From contig OY848923.1 in assembly GCA_963693285.1 (NCBI GenBank), positions 4,619,609-4,683,608 on the forward strand: a DNA stretch of 64,000 nt, written 5' to 3'. Under the pieces are notes generated by a model that did not search any database, was not told where the DNA came from, and saw nothing but the letters and a program-made list of their open reading frames with translations. Positions 27,801 to 42,700 of the stretch are shown here, piece by piece; position 1 is the stretch's first letter, and each line of letters opens with the position of its first letter. A program made the translations under genes and the position numbers. This DNA is from Xestospongia muta. Lineage: Eukaryota > Porifera > Demospongiae > Haplosclerida > Petrosiidae.

Positions 27801-30800
27801 AAAAAACATTAGAAATTAACTGTGAAAACTGGTTAAATAAGCTGATCTAAAGAGTTTAGTAAGTTTATCTGTCTTAAATATACTAATAAAGTAGTCTAAA
27901 TAGGTTAAAATGCTAAAAATAACTGTTGAGAGCTTTTTCAAAGTTAAAAAAGATTAGAAATTAACTGTGAAAACTGGTTAAATAAGCAGATGTAAAGAAT
28001 TTAGTAAGTTTATATCTGTTAAATACACTAATAAAGTAGTCTAAATAGTTTAAAACTCTAAAATAAAGAGTTTAGAGCTTTTTTAAAGTTAAAAAACATT
28101 AGAAATTAACTGTGAAAACTGGTTAAATAAGCTGATCTAAAGAGTTTAGTAAGTTTATCTCTCTTAAATATACTAATAAAGTAGTCTAAATAGGTTAAAA
28201 TGCTAAAAATAACTGTTGAGAGCTTTTTGAAAGTTAAAAAAGATTAGAAATTAACTGTGAAAACTGGTTAAATAACCTGATCTAAAGAGTTTAGTAAGTT
28301 TATCTCTCTTAAATATACTAATAAAGTAGTCTAAATAGGTTAAAACTCTAAAGTAAAGAGTTTAGAGCTTTTTGAAAGTTAATAAAGATTAGAAATTAAC
28401 TGCGAAAGCTGGTAAAATAAGCTGATCTAAAGAGTTTAGTAAGATTATCTCTCTTAAATATACTAATAAACTAGTCTAAATAGTTTAAAACTCTAAAATA
28501 AAGAGGTTAGAGATTTTTGAAAGTTAAAAAGCATTAGAAATTAACTGTGAAAACTGGTTAAATAAGCAGATGTAAAGAGTTTAGTAAGTTTATATCTGTT
28601 AAATATACTAATAAAGTAGTCTAAATAGTTTAAAACTCTAAAATAAATAGTTTAGAGCTTTTTTAAAGTGAAAAAAGATTAGAAATTAACTGTGAAAACT
28701 GGTTAAATAAGCTGATCTAAAGAGTTTAGTAAGTTTATCTGTCTTAAATATACTAATAAAGTAGTCTAAATAGGTGAAAATGCTAAAAATAACTGTTGAG
28801 AGCTTTTTGAAAGTTAAAAAAGATTAGAAATTAACTGTGAAAACTGGTTAAATAAGCTGATCTAAAGAGTTTAATAAGTTTATCTGTCTTAAATATACTA
28901 ATAAAGTAGTCTAAATAGGTTAAAACTCTAAAATAAAGACTTTAGAGCTTTTTGAAAGTCAAAAAAGATTAGAAATTAACTGTAAAAACTGTTTAAATAA
29001 GCTGATCTAAAGAGTTTAGTAAGTTTTTCTGCCTTAAATATACTTATAAAGTAGTCTAAATAGGTTAAAACTCTAAAATAAAGAGTTTAGAGTTTTTTTA
29101 AAGGTAAAAAAGATTAGAAATTAACTCTGAAAACTGGTTGTATAAGCTGATCTAAAGAGTTTAGTAAGTTTTCTGTCTTAAATGTAATAATAAAGTAGTC
29201 TAAATAGGTTAAAACTCTAAAATAAAGAGTTTAGAGCTTTTTGAAAGTTAAAAAAGATTAGAAATTAACTGTGAAAACTGGTTAAATAAGCTGATCTAAA
29301 GAGTTTAGTAAGTTTATCTGTCTTAAATATACTAATAAAGTAGTCTAAATAGGTTAAAACTCTAAAATAAAGAGTTTAGAGCTTTTTGAAAGTTAAAAAA
29401 GATTAGAAATTAATTGTGAAAACTGGTTAAATAAGCTGATCTAAAGAGTTTAGTAAGTTTATCTGTCTTAAATATACTAATAAAGTAGTCTAAATACGTT
29501 AAAAATTTAAAATAAATGACTTTAGAGGTTTTTGAAAGTTAAAAAAAGATTAGAAATTAAGTGTGAACTCTTGTTAAATAAGCTGATCTAAATAGTTTAG
29601 TAAGTTTATCAGTATTAAATATACTAATAAAGTAATCTAAATAGGTTAAATCTCTAAAATAAAGAGTTTATAGCTTTTTGAAAGTTAAAAAAGATTAGAA
29701 ATTAAGTGTGAAAACTGGTTAAATAAGCTGATCTAAAGAGTTTAGTAAGTTTATCTGTCTTAAATATACTAATAAAGTAGTCTAAAGAGGTTAAAACTGT
29801 AAAATAAAGAGTTTAGAGCTTTTTGAAAGTTAAAAAAGATTAGAAATTAAGTGTGAAATCTTGTTAAATAAGCTGATCTAAAGAGTTTAGTAAGTTTATC
29901 AGTATTAAATATACTAATAAAGTAATCTAAATAGGTTAAATCTCTAAAATAAAGAGTTTATAGCTTTTTGAAAGTTAAAAAAGATTAGAAATTAATTGTG
30001 AAAACTGGTTAAATAAGCTGATCTAAAGAGTTTAGTAAGTTTATCTGTCTTAAATATACTAATAAAGTAGTCTAAATAGGTTAAAACTCTAAAATAAAGA
30101 GTTTAGAGCTTTTTTAAAGGTAAAAAAGATTAGAAATTAACTCTGAAAACTGGTTATATAAGCTGATCTAAAGAGTTTAGTAAGTTTTCTGTCTTAAATG
30201 TAATAATAAAGTAGTCTAAATAGGTTAAAACTCTAAAATAAAGAGTTTAGAGCTTTTTGAAAGTTAAAAAAGATTAGAAATTAACTGTGAAAACTGGTTA
30301 AATAAGCTGATCTAAAGAGTTTAGTAAGTTTATCTGTCTTAAATATACTAAGAAAGTAGTCTAAATAGGTTAAAACTCTAAAATAAAGAGTTTAGAGCTT
30401 TTTGAAAGTTAAAAAAGATTAGAAATTAATTGTGAAAACTGGTTAAATAAGCTGATCTAAAGAGTTTAGTAAGTTTATCTGTCTTAAATATACTAATAAA
30501 GTAGTCTAAATACGTTAAAAATTTAAAATAAATGAGTTTAGAGGTTTTTGAAAGTTAAAAAAAGATTAGAAATTAAGTGTGAACTCTTGTTAAATAAGCT
30601 GATCTAAATAGTTTAGTAAGTTTATCAGTATTAAATATACTAATAAAGTAATCTAAATAGGTTAAATCTCTAAAATAAAGAGTTTATAGCTTTTTGAAAG
30701 TTAAAAAAGATTAGAAATTAATTGTGAAAACTGGTTAAATAAGCTGATCTAAAGAGTTTAGTAAGTTTATCTGTCTTAAATATACTAATAAAGTAGTCTA

Positions 30801-33800
30801 AATAGGTTAAAACTGTAAAATAAAGAGTTTAGAGCTTTTTGAAAGTTAAAAAAGATTAGAAATTAAGTGTGAAATCTTGTTAAATAAGCTGATCTAAAGA
30901 GTTTAGTAAGTTTATCAGTATTAAATATACTAATAAAGTAATCTAAATAGGTTAAATCTCTAAAATAAAGAGTTTATAGCTTTTTGAAAGTTAAAAAAGA
31001 TTAGAAATTAATTGTGAAAACTGGTTAAATAAGCTGATCTAAAGAGTTTAGTAAGTTTATCTGTCTTAAATATACTAATAAAGTAGTCTAAATAGGTTAA
31101 AACTGTAAAATAAAGAGTTTAGAGCTTTTTGAAATTTAAAAAAGATTGGAAATTAAGTGTGAAATCTTGTTAAATAAGCTGATCTAAAGAGTTTAGTAAG
31201 TTTATCAGTATTAAATATACTAATAAAGTAGTCTAAATAGGTTAAAACTCTAAAATAAAGAGTTTAGAGCTTTTTTAAATTTAAAAAAGATTAGAAAATA
31301 ATTGTGAAAACTGGTTAAATGAGCTGATCTAAAAGTTTAGTGAGATTATTTGTCTTAAATATACTAATAAAGTAGTCTAAATAGGTTAAAACTCTAAAAG
31401 AAAGTGTTTAGAGCTTTTTGAAAGTTAAAAAGATTAGAAATTAATTGTGAAAACTGGTTAAATAAGCTGATCTAGAGTTTAGTAAGTTTATCTGTATTAA
31501 ATATACTAATAAAGTAGTCTAAATAGGTTAAATCTCTAAAATAAAGTTTTTAGGGCTTTTTGAAAGATAAAAAAGATTAGAAATTAATTGTGAAAACTGG
31601 TTAAATAAGCTGATCTAAAGAGTTTAGTAAGGTTATCTGTCTTAACTATACTATTAAAGTAGTCTAAATAGGTTAAATCTCTAAAATAAAGTTTTTAGGG
31701 CTTTTTGAAAGATAAAAAAGATTAGAAATTAATTGTGAAAACTGGTTAAATAAGCTGATCTAAAGAGTTTAGTAAGTTTATCTGTCTTAAATATACTAAT
31801 AAAGTAATCTAAATAAGTTAAAACTCTTATATAAAGAGTTTAGAGCTTTTTGAAAGTTAAAAAAGATTAGAAATTAATTGTGAAACTGGTTAAATAAGGT
31901 AATCTAAAGAGTTTAGTAAGTTTGTCTGTCTTAAATATACTAATAAAGTAGTCTAATAGGTTAAAACTCTAAAATAAACTGTTTATAGCTTTTTGAAAGT
32001 TAAAAAAGGTTAGAAATTAAATGTGAAAACTGGTTAAATAAGCTGATTTAAAGAGTTTATTAAGTTTATCTGTCTTTAATATACTAATAATGTAGTCTAA
32101 ATAGGTTAAAAATCTAAAATAAAGTGTTTAGAGCTTTTTCAAAGTTAAAAATATTAGAAATTAAGTGTGAAAACTGGTTAAATAAGCTGATCTAAAGAGT
32201 TTAGTAAGTTTATCTGTCTTAAATATACTAATAAAGTAGTCTAAATAGGTTAAAACTGTAAAATAAAGAGTTTAGAGCTTTTTGAAAGTTAAAAAAGATT
32301 AGAAATTAAGTGTGAAATCTTGTTAAATAAGCTGATCTAAAGAGTTTAGTAAGTTTATCAGTATTAAATATACTAATAAAGTAATCTAAATAGGTTAAAT
32401 CTCTAAAATAAAGAGTTTATAGCTTTTTGAAAGTTAAAAAAGATTAGAAATTAATTGTGAAAACTGGTTAAATAAGCTGATCTAAAGAGTTTAGTAAGTT
32501 TATCTGTCTTAAATATACTAATAAAGTAGTCTAAATAGGTTAAAACTCTAAAATAAAGAGTTTAGAGTTTTTTTAAAGGTAAAAAAGATTAGAAATTAAC
32601 TCTGAAAACTGGTTGTATAAGCTGATCTAAAGAGTTTAGTAAGTTTTCTGTCTTAAATGTAATAATAAAGTAGTCTAAATAGGTTAAAACTCTAAAATAA
32701 AGAGTTTAGAGCTTTTTGAAAGTTAAAAAAGATTAGAAATTAACTGTGAAAACTGGTTAAATAAGCTGATCTAAAGAGTTTAGTAAGTTTATCTGTCTTA
32801 AATATACTAATAAAGTAGTCTAAATAGGTTAAAACTCTAAAATAAAGAGTTTAGAGCTTTTTGAAAGTTAAAAAAGATTAGAAATTAATTGTGAAAACTG
32901 GTTAAATAAGCTGATCTAAAGAGTTTAGTAAGTTTATCTGTCTTAAATATACTAATAAAGTAGTCTAAATACGTTAAAAATTTAAAATAAATGAGTTTAG
33001 AGGTTTTTGAAAGTTAAAAAAAGATTAGAAATTAAGTGTGAACTCTTGTTAAATAAGCTGATCTAAATAGTTTAGTAAGTTTATCAGTATTAAATATACT
33101 AATAAAGTAATCTAAATAGGTTAAATCTCTAAAATAAAGAGTTTATAGCTTTTTGAAAGTTAAAAAAGATTAGAAATTAATTGTGAAAACTGGTTAAATA
33201 AGCTGATCTAAAGAGTTTAGTAAGTTTATCTGTCTTAAATATACTAATAAAGTAGTCTAAATAGGTTAAAACTGTAAAATAAAGAGTTTAGAGCTTTTTG
33301 AAAGTTAAAAAAGATTAGAAATTAAGTGTGAAATCTTGTTAAATAAGCTGATCTAAAGAGTTTAGTAAGTTTATCAGTATTAAATATACTAATAAAGTAA
33401 TCTAAATAGGTTAAATCTCTAAAATAAAGAGTTTATAGCTTTTTGAAAGTTAAAAAAGATTAGAAATTAATTGTGAAAACTGGTTAAATAAGCTGATCTA
33501 AAGAGTTTAGTAAGTTTATCTGTCTTAAATATACTAATAAAGTAGTCTAAATAGGTTAAAACTGTAAAATAAAGAGTTTAGAGCTTTTTGAAATTTAAAA
33601 AAGATTGGAAATTAAGTGTGAAATCTTGTTAAATAAGCTGATCTAAAGAGTTTAGTAAGTTTATCTGTCTTAAATATACTAATAAAGTAGTCTAAATAGG
33701 TTAAAACTCTAAAATAAAGAGTTTAGAGCTTTTTTAAAGTTAAAAAAGATTAGAAAATAATTGTGAAAACTGGTTAAATGAGCTGATCTAAAAGTTTAGT

Positions 33801-36780
33801 GAGATTATTTGTCTTAAATATACTAATAAAGTAGTCTAAATAGGTTAAAACTCTAAAAGAAAGTGTTTAGAGCTTTTTGAAAGTTAAAAAGATTAGAAAT
33901 TAATTGTGAAAACTGGTTAAATAAGCTGATCTAGAGTTTAGTAAGTTTATCTGTATTAAATATACTAATAAAGTAGTCTAAATAGGTTAAATCTCTAAAA
34001 TAAAGTTTTTAGGGCTTTTTGAAAGATAAAAAAGATTAGAAATTAATTGTGAAAACTGGTTAAATAAGCTGATCTAAAGAGTTTAGTAAGGTTATCTGTC
34101 TTAAATATACTAATAAAGTAATCTAAATAAGTTAAAACTCTTATATAAAGAGTTTAGAGCTTTTTGAAAGTTAAAAAAGATTAGAAATTAATTGCGAAAC
34201 TGGTTAAATAAGGTAATCTAAAGAGTTTAGTAAGTTTGTCTGTCTTAAATATACTAATAAAGTAGTCTAATAATAAAGTAATCTAAATAAGTTAAAACTC
34301 TTATATAAAGAGTTTAGAGCTTTTTGAAAGTTAAAAAAGATTAGAAATTAATTGTGAAACTGGTTAAATAAGGTAATCTAAAGAGTTTAGTAAGTTTGTC
34401 TGTCTTAAATATACTAATAAAGTAGTCTAATAGGTTAAAACTCTAAAATAAACTGTTTATAGCTTTTTGAAAGTTAAAAAAGGTTAGAAATTAAATGTGA
34501 AAACTTGTTAAATAAGCTGATTTAAAGAGTTTAGTAAGTTTATCTGTCTTAAATATACTAATAAAGTAGTCTAAATAGGTTAAAAATCTAAAATAAAGTG
34601 TTTAGAGCTTTTTCAAAGTTAAAAATATTAGAAATTAAGTGTGAAAACTGGTTAAATAAGCTGATCTAAAGAGTTTAGTAAGTTTATCTGTCTTAAATAT
34701 ACTAATAAAGTAGTCTAAATAGGTTAAATCTCTAAAATAAAGTTTTTAGGGCTTTTTGAAAGATAAAAAAGATTAGAAATTAATTGTGAAAACTGGTTAA
34801 ATAAGCTGATCTAAAGAGTTTAGTAAGTTTATCTGTCTTAAATATACTAATAAAGTAATCTAAATAAGTTAAAACTCTTATATAAAGAGTTTAGAGCTTT
34901 TTGAAAGTTAAAAAAGATTAGAAATTAATTGTGAAACTGGTTAAATAAGGTAATCTAAAGAGTTTAGTAAGTTTGTCTGTCTTAAATATACTAATAAAGT
35001 AGTCTAATAGGTTAAAACTCTAAAATAAACTGTTTATAGCTTTTTGAAAGTTAAAAAAGGTTAGAAATTAAATGTGAAAACTTGTTAAATAAGCTGATTT
35101 AAAGAGTTTAGTAAGTTTATCTGTCTTAAATATACTAATAAAGTAGTCTAAATAGGTTAAAAATCTAAAATAAAGTGTTTAGAGCTTTTTCAAAGTTAAA
35201 AATATTAGAAATTAAGTGTGAAAACTGGTTAAATAAGCTGATCTAAAGAGTTTAGTAAGTTTATCTGTCTTAAATATACTAATAAAGTAGTCTAAATAGG
35301 TTAAATCTCTAAAATAAAGTTTTTAGGGCTTTTTGAAAGATAAAAAAGATTAGAAATTAATTGTGAAAACTGGTTAAATAAGCTGATCTAAAGAGTTTAG
35401 TAAGTTTATCTGTCTTAAATATACTAATAAAGTAATCTAAATAAGTTAAAACTCTTATATAAAGAGTTTAGAGCTTTTTGAAAGTTAAAAAAGATTAGAA
35501 ATTAATTGTGAAACTGGTTAAATAAGGTAATCTAAAGAGTTTAGTAAGTTTGTCTGTCTTAAATATACTAATAAAGTAGTCTAATAGGTTAAAACTCTAA
35601 AATAAACTGTTTATAGCTTTTTGAAAGTTAAAAAAGGTTAGAAATTAAATGTGAAAACTTGTTAAATAAGCTGATTTAAAGAGTTTAGTAAGTTTATCTG
35701 TCTTAAATATACTAATAAAGTAGTCTAAATAGGTTAAAAATCTAAAATAAAGTGTTTAGAGCTTTTTCAAAGTTAAAAATATTAGAAATTAAGTGTGAAA
35801 ACTGGTTAAATAAGCTGATCTAAAGAGTTTAGTAAGTTTATCTGTCTTAAATATACTAATAAAGTAGTCTAAATAGGTTAAATCTCTAAAATAAAGTTTT
35901 TAGGGCTTTTTGAAAGATAAAAAAGATTAGAAATTAATTGTGAAAACTGGTTAAATAAGCTGATCTAAAGAGTTTAGTAAGTTTATCTGTCTTAAATATA
36001 CTAATAAAGTAATCTAAATAAGTTAAAACTCTTATATAAAGAGTTTAGAGCTTTTTGAAAGTTAAAAAAGATTAGAAATTAATTGTGAAACTGGTTAAAT
36101 AAGGTAATCTAAAGAGTTTAGTAAGTTTGTCTGTCTTAAATATACTAATAAAGTAGTCTAATAGGTTAAAACTCTAAAATAAACTGTTTATAGCTTTTTG
36201 AAAGTTAAAAAAGGTTAGAAATTAAATGTGAAAACTGGTTAAATAAGCTGATTTAAAGAGTTTAGTAAGTTTATCTGTCTTAAATATACTAATAAAGTAG
36301 TCTAAATAGGTTAAAAATCTAAAATAAAGTGTTTACAGCTTTTTCAAAGTTAAAAATATTAGAAATTAACTGTGAAAACTGGTTAAATAAGCTGATCTAA
36401 AGAGTTTAGTAAGTTTATCTCTTGTAAATATACTAATAAAGTAGTCTAAATAGGTTAAAACTCTAAAATAAGAGTTTAGAGCTTTTTGAAAGTTAAAAAT
36501 GTTTAGAAATAACTGTGAAAACTGGTTAAATAAGCTGATCTAAAGAGTTTAGTAAGTTTATCTCTCTTAAATATACTAATAAAGTAGTCTAAATAGCTTA
36601 AAACTCTAAAATAAAGAGTTTATAGCTTTTTGAAAGTTTAAAAAGATTAGAAATTAATTGTGAAAACTGGTTAAATAAGCTGATCTAAAGAGTTTAGTAA
36701 GTTTATCTCTCTTAAATATACTAATAAAGTAGTCTAAATAGGTTAAAACTGTAAAATAAAGTGTTTAGAGCTTTTTGAAA
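21822..36780. repeat. First copy of 13.6-14.8 kb satellite macro-repeat
   Basis: This block is followed by a second version of itself at about 36781-50900. Rare variants map with slowly changing offsets: AAGCTTATCTAAAGAGAG at 23186 and 36823 (13,637), ACAATAAAG at 25421 and 39059 (13,638), TGTAAAAACTGTTTAAA at 28981 and 41459 (12,478), TTAAGTGTGA at 32161 and 46950 (14,789), and AAAATGTTTAG at 36496 and 50708 (14,212). Offset changes are close to whole numbers of monomers, so the copies differ by gain or loss of monomer blocks. Two such gains inside this copy are a 1,322-bp doubling (markers 21864/23186 and 22311/23633) and a 1,450-bp doubling (26536/27986). The left edge matches the second copy best from about 21822 (offset 14,959). 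Confidence 0.82.
34624..36354. repeat. 577-bp four-monomer higher-order repeat, three tandem copies
   Basis: The marker AATATTAGAA recurs at 34624, 35201, 35778 and 36355, exactly 577 bp apart each time. Within each period the four monomers carry fixed variants in fixed order: one with GTTTTTAGGGC, one with ACTCTTATATAAAG, one with a shortened GAAACTGG plus AAACTGTTTATAGC, and one with GCTGATTTAAAG plus TTTTTCAAAG. 577 is three less than four times 145, matching small deletions in individual monomers. Confidence 0.9.
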
Positions 36781-39700
36781 GTTTAAAAAAGATTAGAAAT
36801 TAATGGTGAAAACTGATTAAATAAGCTTATCTAAAGAGAGATTAGTAAGTTTATCTGTCTTAAATATACTAATAAAGTAGTCTAAATAGGTTAAAACTAT
36901 AAAATAAAGTGTTTAGAGCTTTCTGAAAGTTAAAAAAAATTAGAAATTAACTGTGAAAACTGGTTAAATAAGCTGATCTAAAGAGTTTAGTAAGTTTATC
37001 TCTCTTAAATATACTATTAAAGTAGTCTAAATAGGTTAAAACTCTAAAATAAAGATTTTAGAGCTTTTTGAAAGTTAAAAAAGATTAGAAATTAACTGTG
37101 AAAACTGGTTAAATAAGCTGATCTAAAGAGTTTAGTAAGTTTATCTCTTGTAAATATACTAATAAAGTAGTCTAAATAGGTTAAAACTCTAAAATAAAGA
37201 GTTTAGAGCTTTTTGAAAGTTAAAAAAGATTAGAAATTAACTGTGAAAACTGGTTAAATAAGCTGATCTAAAGTAAATAAGCTAATCTAAAGAGTTTTGT
37301 AAACTTATCTGAATTAAATATACTAATAAAGTATTCTAAATAGTTTAAAACTCTAAAATAAAGAGTTTAGAGCTTTTTGAAATTTAAAAAAGATTACAAA
37401 CTAACTGTAAAAACTAGTTAAATAAGCTGATCTAAAGAGTTTATTAAGTTTATATCTCTTAAATATACTAATAAAATAGTCTAAATAGGTTAAAACTATA
37501 AAATGAAGTGTTTAGAGCTTTTTGAAAGCTAAAAAGATTAGAAATTAACTGTGAAAACTGGTTAAATAAGCTGATCTAAAGAGTTTAGTAAGTTTATCTC
37601 TCTTAAATATACAAATAAAGTAGTCTCAACAGGTTAAAACTCTAAAATAAAGAGTTTAGAGCTTTTTGAAAGTTAAAAAAGATTAGAAATTAACTGTGAA
37701 AACTGGTTAAATAAGCTGATCTAAAGAGTTTAGTAAGTTTATCTCTCTTAAATATACTAATAAAGTAGTGTAAATAGTTTAAAACTCTAAAATAAAGTGT
37801 TTAGAGCTTTTTGAAAGTTAAAAAAGATTAGAAATTAACTGCTAAAACTGGTTAAATAAGTAGATCTAAAGAGTTTAGTAAGTTTATCTGTCTTAAATAT
37901 ACTAATAAAGTAGTCTAAATAGGTTAACACGCTAAAAATAACTGTTTAGAGCTTTTTTAAAGTTAAAAAAGATTAAAATTAATTGTGAAAACTGGTTAAA
38001 TAATCTGATCTAAAGAGTTTAGTAAGTTTATCTGTCTTAAATATACTAATAAAGTAGTCTAAATAGGTGAAAACGCTAAAAAAGGAGTTTAGAGCTTTTT
38101 GAAAGTCAAAAAAGATTAGAAATTAACTGTGAAAACTGGTTAAATAAGCTGATCTAAAGAGTTTAGTAAGTTAATCTGTCTTAAATATACTAATAGAGTA
38201 TTCTAATCAGGTTAAAACTCTAAAATAAAGAGTTTAGAGCTTTTTGAAAATTAAAAAAGATTAGAAATTAACAGTGAAAGCTGGTTAAATAAACTGATCT
38301 AAAGAGTTTAGTAAGTTTATCTCTCTTAAATATACTAATAAAGTAGTCTAAATAGGTTAAATCTCTAAAATAAAGAGTTTAGAGCTGTTTGAAAGTTAAA
38401 AAATATTAGAAATTAACTGTGAAAACTGGTTAAATAAGCTGATCTAAAGAGTTTAGTAAGTTTATCTCTCTAAAATATACTAATAAAGTAGTCTAAATAG
38501 GTTAAAACTCTAAAATAAAGTGTTGAGAGCTTTTTGAAAGTTAAAAAAAATTAGAAATTAACTGTGAAAACTGGTTAAATAAGCTGATCTAAAGAGTATA
38601 GTAAGTTTATCTCTCTAAAATATACTAATAAAGTAGTCTAAATAGGTTAAAACTCTAAAATAAAGTGTTTAGAGCTTTTTGAAAGTTAAAAAAGATTAGA
38701 AATTAACTGTGAAAACTGGTTAAATAAGCTGATCTAAAGAGTTTAGGAAGTTTATCTCTCTTAAATATACTAATAAAGTAGTCTAAATAGGTTAAAACTC
38801 TAAAATAAAGAGTTTAGAGCTTTTTGAAAGTTTAAAAAGATTAGAAATTAACTATGAAAACTGGTTAAATAAGCTGATCTAAAGAGTTTACTAAGTTTAT
38901 CTATCCAAAATATACTAATAAAGTAGTCTAAATAGGTTAAAACTCTAAAATAAAGTGTTTAGAGCTTTTTGAAAGTTAAAAAAGATTAGAAATTAACTGC
39001 AAAAACTGGTTAAATAAGCAGATCTAAAGAGTTTAGTAAGTTTATCTGTCTTAAATATACAATAAAGTAGTCTAAAAAGGTTAAAACTCTAAAATAAAGT
39101 ATTTAGAGCTTTTTGAAAGTGAAAAGAGATTAGAAATTAACTGTGAAAACTGGTTAAATAAGCTGATCTAATGAGTTTAGTAAACTTATCTGAATTAAAT
39201 ATACTAATAAAGTAGTCTAAATAGGTTAAAACTCTAAAATAAAGTGTTTAGAGCTTTTTGAAAGTTAAAAAAGATTAGAAATTAACTGTGAAAACTGGTT
39301 AAATAAGCTGACCTAAACATTTTAGTAAGCTTATCGGTCTTAAATATACTAATAAAGTAGTCTAAATAGGTTAAAACTCTAAAATAAAGTGTTTAGAGCT
39401 ATTTGAAAGTTAAAAAAGATTAGAAATTAACTGTGAAAACTGGTTAAATAAGCTGATCTAAAGAGTTTAGTAGTTTATCTGTCTTATATATACTAATAAA
39501 GTAGTCTAAATAGGTTAAAACGCTAAAAATAACTGTTTGAGCTTTTTGAAAGTTAAAAAAGATTAGAAATTAACTGTGAAAACTGGTTAAATAAGCAGAT
39601 CTAAAGAGTTTAGGAAGTTCATCTCTCTTAAATATACTAATAAAGTAGTCTAAATAGGTTAAAACTCTAAAATAAAGAGTTTAGAGCTTTTTGAAAGTTA

Positions 39701-42700
39701 AAAATGATTAGAAATTAACTGTGAAAACTGGTTAAATAAGCTGATCTAAAGAGTTTAGTAAGTTTATATGTCTTAAATATACTAATAAGTAGTCTAAATA
39801 GGTTAAAACTCTAAAATAAAGTGTTTAGAGGTTTTTGATAGTTAAAAAAGATTAGAAATTAACAGAGAAAACTGGTTAAATAAGCTGATCTAAAGAGTTT
39901 AGTAAGTTTATCTCTCTTAAATATACTAATAAAGTAGTCTAAATAGGTTAAAACTCTAAAGTAAAGAGTTTAGAGCTTTTTGAAAGTTAGTAAAGATTAG
40001 AAATTAACTGCGAAAGCTGGTAAAATAAGCTGATCTAAAGAGTTTAGTAAGTTTATCTCTCTTAAATATACTAATAAACTAGTCTAAATAGTTTAAAACT
40101 CTAAAATAAAGAGGTTTGAGATTTTTGAAAGTTAAAAAGCATTAGAAATTAACTGTGAAAACTGGTTAAATAAGCAGATGTAAAGAGTTTAGTAAGTTTA
40201 TATCTGTTAAATATACTAATAAAGTAGTCTAAATAGTTTAAAACTCTAAAATAAAGAGTTTAGAGCTTTTTTAAAGTTAAAAAACATTAGAAATTAACTG
40301 TGAAAACTGGTTAAATAAGCTGATCTAAAGAGTTTAGTAAGTTTATCTGTCTTAAATATACTAATAAAGTAGTCTAAATAGGTTAAAATGCTAAAAATAA
40401 CTGTTGAGAGCTTTTTCAAAGTTAAAAAAGATTAGAAATTAACTGTGAAAACTGGTTAAATAAGCAGATGTAAAGAATTTAGTAAGTTTATATCTGTTAA
40501 ATACACTAATAAAGTAGTCTAAATAGTTTAAAACTCTAAAATAAAGAGTTTAGAGCTTTTTTAAAGTTAAAAAACATTAGAAATTAACTGTGAAAACTGG
40601 TTAAATAAGCTGATCTAAAGAGTTTAGTAAGTTTATCTGTCTTAAATATACTAATAAAGTAGTCTAAATAGGTTAAAATGCTAAAAATAACTGTTGAGAG
40701 CTTTTTGAAAGTTAAAAAAGATTAGAAATTAACTGTGAAAACTGGTTAAATAACCTGATCTAAAGAGTTTAGTAAGTTTATCTCTCTTAAATATACTAAT
40801 AAAGTAGTCTAAATAGGTTAAAACTCTAAAGTAAAGAGTTTAGAGCTTTTTGAAAGTTAATAAAGATTAGAAATTAACTGCGAAAGCTGGTAAAATAAGC
40901 TGATCTAAAGAGTTTAGTAAGATTATCTCTCTTAAATATACTAATAAACTAGTCTAAATAGTTTAAAACTCTAAAATAAAGAGGTTAGAGATTTTTGAAA
41001 GTTAAAAAGCATTAGAAATTAACTGTGAAAACTGGTTAAATAAGCAGATGTAAAGAGTTTAGTAAGTTTATATCTGTTAAATATACTAATAAAGTAGTCT
41101 AAATAGTTTAAAACTCTAAAATAAATAGTTTAGAGCTTTTTTAAAGTGAAAAAACATTAGAAATTAACTGTGAAAACTGGTTAAATAAGCTGATCTAAAG
41201 AGTTTAGCAAGTTTATCTGTCTTAAATATACTAATAAAGTAGTCTAAATAGGTGAAAATGCTAAAAATAACTGTTGAGAGCTTTTTGAAAGTTAAAAAAG
41301 ATTAGAAATTAACTGTGAAAACTGGTTAAATAAGCTGATCTAAAGAGTTTAATAAGTTTATCTGTCTTAAATATACTAATAAAGTAGTCTAAATAGGTTA
41401 AAACTCTAAAATAAAGACTTTAGAGCTTTTTGAAAGTCAAAAAAGATTAGAAATTAACTGTAAAAACTGTTTAAATAAGCTGATCTAAAGAGTTTAGTAA
41501 GTTTTTCTGCCTTAAATATACTTATAAAGTAGTCTAAATAGGTTAAAACTCTAAAATAAAGAGTTTAGAGTTTTTTTAAAGGTAAAAAAGATTAGAAATT
41601 AACTCTGAAAACTGGTTGTATAAGCTGATCTAAAGAGTTTAGTAAGTTTTCTGTCTTAAATGTAATAATAAAGTAGTCTAAATAGGTTAAAACTCTAAAA
41701 TAAAGAGTTTAGAGCTTTTTGAAAGTTAAAAAAGATTAGAAATTAACTGTGAAAACTGGTTAAATAAGCTGATCTAAAGAGTTTAGTAAGTTTATCTGTC
41801 TTAAATATACTAATAAAGTAGTCTAAATAGGTTAAAACTCTAAAATAAAGAGTTTAGAGCTTTTTGAAAGTTAAAAAAGATTAGAAATTAATTGTGAAAA
41901 CTGGTTAAATAAGCTGATCTAAAGAGTTTAGTAAGTTTATCTGTCTTAAATATACTAATAAAGTAGTCTAAATACGTTAAAAATTTAAAATAAATGAGTT
42001 TAGAGGTTTTTGAAAGTTAAAAAAAGATTAGAAATTAAGTGTGAACTCTTGTTAAATAAGCTGATCTAAATAGTTTAGTAAGTTTATCAGTATTAAATAT
42101 ACTAATAAAGTAATCTAAATAGGTTAAATCTCTAAAATAAAGAGTTTATAGCTTTTTGAAAGTTAAAAAAGATTAGAAATTAAGTGTGAAAACTGGTTAA
42201 ATAAGCTGATCTAAAGAGTTTAGTAAGTTTATCTGTCTTAAATATACTAATAAAGTAGTCTAAATAGGTTAAAACTGTAAAATAAAGAGTTTAGAGCTTT
42301 TTGAAAGTTAAAAAAGATTAGAAATTAAGTGTGAAATCTTGTTAAATAAGCTGATCTAAAGAGTTTAGTAAGTTTATCAGTATTAAATATACTAATAAAG
42401 TAATCTAAATAGGTTAAATCTCTAAAATAAAGAGTTTATAGCTTTTTGAAAGTTAAAAAAGATTAGAAATTAATTGTGAAAACTGGTTAAATAAGCTGAT
42501 CTAAAGAGTTTAGTAAGTTTATCTGTCTTAAATATACTAATAAAGTAGTCTAAATAGGTTAAAACTCTAAAATAAAGAGTTTAGAGCTTTTTTAAAGGTA
42601 AAAAAGATTAGAAATTAACTCTGAAAACTGGTTATATAAGCTGATCTAAAGAGTTTAGTAAGTTTTCTGTCTTAAATGTAATAATAAAGTAGTCTAAATA

